Below are positions 60,439-64,000 of a DNA stretch of 64,000 bases, piece by piece (positions within the stretch are counted from its first letter, which is position 1; every line of letters begins with the position of its first letter). Under the pieces are notes generated by a model. The model made no database searches. It had not been told where the DNA came from and saw only the letters and a list, made by a program, of their open reading frames with translations. Origin of the DNA: Paucibacter sp. B2R-40 (lineage in GTDB: Bacteria > Pseudomonadota > Gammaproteobacteria > Burkholderiales > Burkholderiaceae_C). The stretch is from assembly GCF_025717555.1 (NCBI RefSeq), contig NZ_JAJIRP010000014.1, positions 58,783 through 122,782 on the forward strand, read 5' to 3'. The position numbers and the translations under genes are program-made.

Positions 60439-60816
60439 CTAGCTGCACTGCTCGTTGATGTCGATCGGGCCATACAGCTTATGCGTTCCGCCGAAACCAC
60501 CTACTTGCCTGACATACACATGTGCCCTGGACTCGTGAAGAGCAATCCAGTATGCATAGCCATCGTTGACCATCGGGCCAGAGGCTGGCAGCAGGCTAAT
60601 GGCAGAAATTTTGGATTCGGTCGGAAGTTCTGGCGCGAGCTTGAAGTCGCGCTTTACGCCAAGAGTGGTAAAGCACGGCGATAGTCGCTTGGACACCAGC
60701 GCGACCAGCTCGCGATCAGTTTGCGACGCAGGCTCCTTCAGCTGTGCATGCGCACAGGGGAATGCAACAGCTAAAGCAGCCATGGCTGAGAACGGTCTAA
60801 TCCGGTAGACAAACAT
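60439..60816 (-). CDS. cassette gene: small exported hypothetical protein
   Basis: A 125-residue protein with a signal peptide (AMAALAVAFPCAHA) and a mature part containing two Cys (near residues 48 and 124) that could form a disulfide. No family was recognised. The ATG lies 8 bp after the attC core, with no visible SD, as is frequent in cassettes. About 65 bp separate its stop from site A. Confidence 0.7.
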   Translation of the reverse strand: MFVYRIRPFSAMAALAVAFPCAHAQLKEPASQTDRELVALVSKRLSPCFTTLGVKRDFKLAPELPTESKISAISLLPASGPMVNDGYAYWIALHESRAHVYVRQVGGFGGTHKLYGPIDINEQCS

Positions 60817-60824
60817 GTATTGAC

Positions 60825-60935
60825 GCCTAACGTTGAAGCTGAGGGGCCGGAGCCAGCTGGCCGCGCGGAGCTGAAAATATACAGGCAGCGTAGCGCGGCC
60901 AGCTGGCGGAGGTCCACTCGAGCGAATGGTTAGGC
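60825..60935 (-). repeat. attC site B
   Basis: 111 bp with GCCTAAC and GTTAGGC ends and the same inverted-repeat interior as sites A and D (about 90 percent identical by eye). The stop codon of the upstream cassette gene (TAA, 60930-60932) lies inside its GCCTAAC box. Confidence 0.92.
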
Positions 60936-61361
60936 GTCACGTTTTGCAACCAAAAACCAACAAGTAGCGCCGGGCAGAGCCGATAGGACAAAGATACCAG
61001 CCATAAGCACTCCCGTGATTATTTGGTCTGTCATCCCATAGTCTGAAGACCCGCCTTGAAGGGAAAACGGCGCAGACAACACCGCCGCAAGCAGTGCCGA
61101 TGCCAACAAGAATTTCCGAATCGTACGGGCGCCGAGGCGAAGGAATGCTGTTCCGGCTGCGTATGAAAGCAGAGCGAGTAGGACGTAAATTATTGGCGAT
61201 GCAATGAGGAGAGCCCCAAGCGCTCTTTGAGGAGCATCGTCCGCCTCTCCGTTGATGATGGCGACTGGCTGACTAAGTTCGTAGGCCGCAATCATCAGCA
61301 CGGGTAAAAGTGCGGCGAGCGGAGCAACGAGGCTGGCGATAACTTTGCGAGGAACCCTCAT
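60930..61361 (-). CDS. cassette gene: four-helix membrane protein
   Basis: A 143-residue protein with four hydrophobic segments (for example VIASLVAPLAALLPVLMIAA, LIASPIIYVLLALLSYA, FLLASALLAAVLSA, IFVLSALPGATCWFLVA). No family was recognised. The ATG is 5 bp after the core of site C and the stop is within site B, so the whole cassette is one gene plus its attC. Confidence 0.75.
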   Translation of the reverse strand: MRVPRKVIASLVAPLAALLPVLMIAAYELSQPVAIINGEADDAPQRALGALLIASPIIYVLLALLSYAAGTAFLRLGARTIRKFLLASALLAAVLSAPFSLQGGSSDYGMTDQIITGVLMAGIFVLSALPGATCWFLVAKRDA

Positions 61362-61366
61362 TTGAC

Positions 61367-61477
61367 GCCTAACGTTGAAGCTAACCGGCCCGGAACGGCG
61401 AAGTGCCGCAGGGCAAGAATGAAATGATGCCCGAAGGCGCGGCGCCGTGTAGGGTCCGGTTGAGCGACAGGTTAGCC
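61367..61477 (-). repeat. attC site C (divergent type)
   Basis: 111 bp with ends GGCTAAC (minus-strand start) and GTTAGGC. The outer boxes (CGCTCAACCGGACC, GGTTAGCTTCAAC) match the attC layout but the interior differs completely from A, B and D and pairs only partly. It belongs to the fatty acid hydroxylase cassette. Confidence 0.82.
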
Positions 61478-61478
61478 G

Positions 61479-62231
61479 TCATTTTTGCGCTGTTGGCACC
61501 AGTGTTCCCATAACACGGTCCCAGAACGTAAAGTAAAAGCTGTAGTTTCCACGCCCATGTCGATGGTGGTGTGCGTGAAGTGAAGATGTGTTCATCCATC
61601 GACCCGCCCAATGCCCCGATACAGATTCTGGGTAGAACTCTCTTCCGCAGTGGCCATAGACGTTGTAGGCAGTGGAAAGCGTTTGGAAGATCAGGAACGC
61701 CAGTGGGTGAACGGGAATGATGAAGATGATTGCAATGACGATGAGTGCTTCGGCAAGAGCTTCACTCCATCCAAAACTGTAGGCAGCGAAGGCGGTTGGG
61801 TAAACTGACTCATGGTGCTGCCTATGCATTTTGGCGAACAGAAGGCGCGAGTGCATGACTCGATGCAGCCAATAGAAGAGTGTGTCATGAAGAGCAAGCA
61901 TGACGGGAATGCTTGTCCAGAACCACCAAGTAGGAAACTCTGTGACTTTGAAGTAGAGGCGGCTCGAGTGCAGTAGCCCATAGCCGAAGAGGATGGCATT
62001 CACGGCGGCGAAGATCAGCAGTGTGAGGGTCGATTGACCAAGCTCTCTCCGTAGATTGGGATTCAACTGAAACTTGGGCGGCCGATCAATGTGTGGGCGC
62101 CCGCGTGGATGCGGGCGAGACGGGTCAGAAAGATGGAAAGCGATTGACGCAAACAATGCGAAGCGCAAACCATAGAGAAGGAACGCGTAGAGCGCTGGAA
62201 CGAGAACGCCGTAGGTTGGTTGCAGCGACAT
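61479..62231 (-). CDS. cassette gene: membrane fatty acid hydroxylase/sterol desaturase family protein
   Basis: A 250-residue integral membrane di-iron enzyme. Histidine boxes HDTLFYWLHRVMH, HRQHH and HAHHHRHG are those of the fatty acid hydroxylase superfamily; four or five hydrophobic segments surround them. It would hydroxylate or desaturate a lipid. The ATG (62231) is 12 bp after the attC D core; the frame continues upstream through the attC, which I exclude. An enzyme of lipid modification is an unusual cassette cargo. Confidence 0.85.
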   Translation of the reverse strand: MSLQPTYGVLVPALYAFLLYGLRFALFASIAFHLSDPSRPHPRGRPHIDRPPKFQLNPNLRRELGQSTLTLLIFAAVNAILFGYGLLHSSRLYFKVTEFPTWWFWTSIPVMLALHDTLFYWLHRVMHSRLLFAKMHRQHHESVYPTAFAAYSFGWSEALAEALIVIAIIFIIPVHPLAFLIFQTLSTAYNVYGHCGREFYPESVSGHWAGRWMNTSSLHAHHHRHGRGNYSFYFTFWDRVMGTLVPTAQK

Positions 62232-62243
62232 GGTGGCGGTGAC

Positions 62244-62354
62244 GGCTAACGTTGAAGCTGAGGGGCCGGAGCCAGTTGGCCGCGCGGAGCTGAAAATATA
62301 CAGGCAGCGTAGCGCGGCCAGCTGGCGGAGGTCCACTCGAGCGCAGGGTTAGCC
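62244..62354 (-). repeat. attC site D
   Basis: 111 bp with GGCTAAC and GTTAGCC ends, and the same interior as B. The variation of the end boxes is matched on both sides (GGCTAAC with GTTAGCC; GCCTAAC with GTTAGGC in B), preserving pairing. Confidence 0.9.
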
Positions 62355-62359
62355 CGCAT

Positions 62360-62842
62360 TTACGTGGAAGAGGTGACACTTGGACGAGCGCTAGTGAAGG
62401 CTACTGCGAAGCCGACACCGGCAAGGCCCCAAACGATAGCCGCAACGATTTCAAATGTGTTGATCAGCTCAGGTCGAAGAAATGCGACTGGTATTACGGC
62501 GAATGCGCGCAGCAGGGAGATCCCGGCGATGGAAACCAGTAGCAGCCTGAGCATAGGCAGCCTAGGAATATGTCCAAGCGCTGAAAACGCAGCCGCTGCG
62601 CAGAGCGCCATCAAGGCGGCAATCGCGGCCGAACCCACCGGAGCCAACAGCGTGCCTGTTCTGGAGGACTCGACTACAGCGGGCGGTGCGCCAAAGAACT
62701 TGAACCATGACGCACCGCCGAAGATCGCGCCAATGTGGATGATCACACCAACCATGGCGATAGCTGCGGCTAGGCATATCCACGCGATTGACGGAAATTT
62801 CAATGACACCCTAGGTTGAGTCGCGAGCTTGGTGAAAGACAT
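62360..62842 (-). CDS. cassette gene: four-helix membrane protein
   Basis: A 160-residue protein with four hydrophobic segments (WICLAAAIAMVGVIIHIGAI, AAIAALMALCAAAAFSAL, LRLLLVSIAGISLLRAFA, IVAAIVWGLAGVGFAVAF). No family recognised. The ATG at 62842 is preferred over a TTG at 62851. Its stop is 5 bp from site D. Upstream is a collapsed attC instead of a full site. Confidence 0.72.
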   Translation of the reverse strand: MSFTKLATQPRVSLKFPSIAWICLAAAIAMVGVIIHIGAIFGGASWFKFFGAPPAVVESSRTGTLLAPVGSAAIAALMALCAAAAFSALGHIPRLPMLRLLLVSIAGISLLRAFAVIPVAFLRPELINTFEIVAAIVWGLAGVGFAVAFTSARPSVTSST

Positions 62843-62860
62843 GTTGGGCAAGTTCTGTTT

Positions 62861-62889
62861 GTGCGGGCTACGTTTGAGTTCACCCGCAC
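62861..62889 (-). repeat. collapsed attC remnant
   Basis: GTGCGGGCTACGTTTGAG resembles the left end of site E (GTGCGGGCTAACGTCGAAG), followed at once by TTCACCCGCAC, like the right end of site D (GTTAGCCCGCAT). Seven-base arms GTGCGGG/CCCGCAC remain paired. It looks like an attC whose ~85-bp middle was deleted. It sits exactly where an attC is expected, between two cassette genes. Confidence 0.5.
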
Positions 62890-62891
62890 TC

Positions 62892-63947
62892 TCATTGGAC
62901 TAGGTCGAGATCGAGCCCAAGATGTGCCCCAGGCAAGATCTGACGAACTGCTGCCTTGGCCTGAGGCATTCCGCTCTCTGTGGCCGCGAGGACTACGACA
63001 GCATCATTCGAAATCAAGTCAGCCATTGCCAATGCCCGAAATCCCGGGTTGTTGCCCCAGTGCCAGATGACGCGATGCTCCGATGACTGCTCGATAGCCC
63101 ACCCGAGCCCCCAGTAGACGCCGGGCGCACCCGGCACAGAGACCGAGGACTCTGTTATGAGGCTCAGGAGGCGTTGGTCCTTGAGCGTGGCTACAATGAA
63201 CCGCCCGTAGTCAGACGCGGTGGTGTAGAGAGAGCTTGCAGCGATTTCATGAGGGAAGCGGAGCTGACGGATCTGACCAGAGGCGGAGCGCCCGGGAACC
63301 AGGGAGTGCGCGACATGCTCGGTGAGTTTGAACGCTGTGTCTTGCAAGCCGAGTGGTTCGAACAGCTCTGCAGAGGCCAGGGCATTCAAAGGCATGCCCG
63401 TCAGTTTGTGCAAGACATGCTGGAGAAGCACGTAGCCTTCGCCTGAGTAGCGCCAACCTGCGCCGGGCTCAATGGACAGCCGAAGTGGTGCTTTGCTGGA
63501 CCAGTTCGGTAGTCCCGAAGTGTGCGACAGCAGATTGCGCACGGTCAGCTTCTTCAGCACGTCGCGGGGCACGATGTCCACGACGGGCGACTCGTGCAGC
63601 GCGAACAGATTTTGCCGATGAACGTAGCCATCCGGGAGAACTTCGCTGACTGGTTGATCGAGATCCAATTTACCGCGCAACATCAGCTTCAGCGCCAAGG
63701 TTGCTACGATGGGCTTGGAGAGCGATGCAGCTTGGAAGATTGCGGATGACCCAGAGGAAGTGCGACAGCTGCCTTCCGCCGGGGGCTCGATCAGCTGAGC
63801 TTTGCGAATCTTCGCAACCGCGAACGTACAACCGGTTTCAGATGAAGGCGTGGCAAACTCCACTGATGCAGCCCGTGCAATGCCGGGAAGCGCGGCCAGC
63901 ACTCCGGCTACGCGCAGCAGAACCTGACGCCGTGGAACTGATCTCAT
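62892..63947 (-). CDS. cassette gene: serine hydrolase (class C beta-lactamase fold)
   Basis: A 351-residue exported protein: signal peptide ending near IARAAS, SxxK nucleophile motif SLSK (Ser75, Lys78), YSG-type tyrosine motif (WRYSGEGY) and HWGNNPG replacing the KTG box. This matches the PBP4*/EstB-like beta-lactamase-related serine hydrolases, which are usually esterases or peptidases and not resistance enzymes. The ATG is 14 bp after the core of site E. Confidence 0.86.
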   Translation of the reverse strand: MRSVPRRQVLLRVAGVLAALPGIARAASVEFATPSSETGCTFAVAKIRKAQLIEPPAEGSCRTSSGSSAIFQAASLSKPIVATLALKLMLRGKLDLDQPVSEVLPDGYVHRQNLFALHESPVVDIVPRDVLKKLTVRNLLSHTSGLPNWSSKAPLRLSIEPGAGWRYSGEGYVLLQHVLHKLTGMPLNALASAELFEPLGLQDTAFKLTEHVAHSLVPGRSASGQIRQLRFPHEIAASSLYTTASDYGRFIVATLKDQRLLSLITESSVSVPGAPGVYWGLGWAIEQSSEHRVIWHWGNNPGFRALAMADLISNDAVVVLAATESGMPQAKAAVRQILPGAHLGLDLDLVQ

Positions 63948-63961
63948 AGTGCGCTGGTGCG

Positions 63962-64000
63962 GGCTAACGTCGAAGCTGAGGGGCCGCAGCCAGCTGGCCG
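63962..64000 (-). repeat. attC site E, cut by the window edge
   Basis: GGCTAAC followed by GTCGAAGCTGAGGGGCCGCAGCC-type sequence, the same start as sites B and D. It continues beyond the window and should belong to the next cassette upstream. Confidence 0.85.

Larger units (their letters stand above)
59917..64000 (-). mobile_element. distal part of integron gene-cassette array
   Basis: Six genes, all on the minus strand, are separated by attC-type sites of 108-111 bp with GCCTAAC/GTTAGGC or GGCTAAC/GTTAGCC ends and an inverted-repeat interior. On the minus strand the ends read TAACC..CGCTCGAG and CAGCTTCAACGTTAG, matching the orientation of known attC sites (for example the aadA1 cassette), and the genes point the same way. 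No integrase is present; it should lie beyond base 64000. The array runs off the window. Confidence 0.88.

Noticed and set aside
62892..63947. Calling the cassette serine hydrolase an antibiotic-resistance beta-lactamase
   Set aside because: The motif set (SLSK, YSG, HWG) fits the broader esterase/peptidase-type relatives and lacks the KTG box of true class C enzymes.

Overview
The window is a high-GC, gene-dense stretch of a proteobacterial chromosome. The gene content points to the order Burkholderiales, probably the Roseateles/Paucibacter/Rubrivivax side: a PEP-CTERM protein, an iorAB-type molybdenum oxidoreductase, a thiD-thiE fusion under a TPP riboswitch, and dispersed palindromic repeats of the kind seen in Comamonadaceae and relatives. 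This placement is inferred from family knowledge; no rRNA or other phylogenetic marker is present.

Layout. 0.1-3.8 kb: alanine dehydrogenase, PPi-type phosphofructokinase, a VOC protein and a dienelactone hydrolase. 3.8-18.3 kb: a leucine-catabolism/biotin block read on the minus strand. A TetR regulator diverges from mccB; then follow vapBC, a GNAT enzyme, a hydrolase, an enoyl-CoA hydratase and bioA-bioF-bioD-bioB. After an inserted repeat-bounded unit carrying an Ivy-type lysozyme inhibitor come mccA and HMG-CoA lyase. The block thus makes biotin next to the biotin-dependent carboxylase that uses it. 18.4-20.5 kb: a papain-like protease with a lectin-type propeller, followed by a chagasin-type inhibitor. 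20.5-23.8 kb: an XPD/DinG-like helicase and an MmcB-like nuclease behind a perfect 16-bp LexA-type palindrome. 23.9-33.3 kb: a secreted metallopeptidase, a DUF349 protein, a LytTR two-component pair, an NTF2-like protein and iorAB.

33.3-37.7 kb: a copZ-like chaperone and copA, separated by a second repeat-bounded unit with one hypothetical gene. 37.7-43.5 kb: a solute-binding protein, pirin, azoreductase with a divergent LysR gene, a PEP-CTERM protein and a TonB-like protein. 43.6-49.4 kb: TPP riboswitch and thiC-thiO-thiS-thiG-thiDE. 49.4-58.7 kb: a mix including an OmpR-type two-component system with a hydrolase, an SDR/LysR pair, a GFA protein and a metallo-beta-lactamase-fold hydrolase.

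59.9-64.0 kb: the distal end of an integron gene-cassette array on the minus strand. Six cassette-type genes are separated by four complete attC sites, one partial attC at the window edge and one collapsed attC. The integrase should lie beyond base 64000.

Most notable: (1) two units in which a ~300-bp repeat, present as convergent inverted copies, brackets a single short AT-richer gene, each sitting inside what looks like a normally contiguous functional cluster; (2) the cassette array; (3) a short palindromic repeat inserted in frame in bioA; (4) the protease-inhibitor pair; (5) the LexA box before the nuclease-helicase operon. No tRNA, rRNA or CRISPR array was seen.
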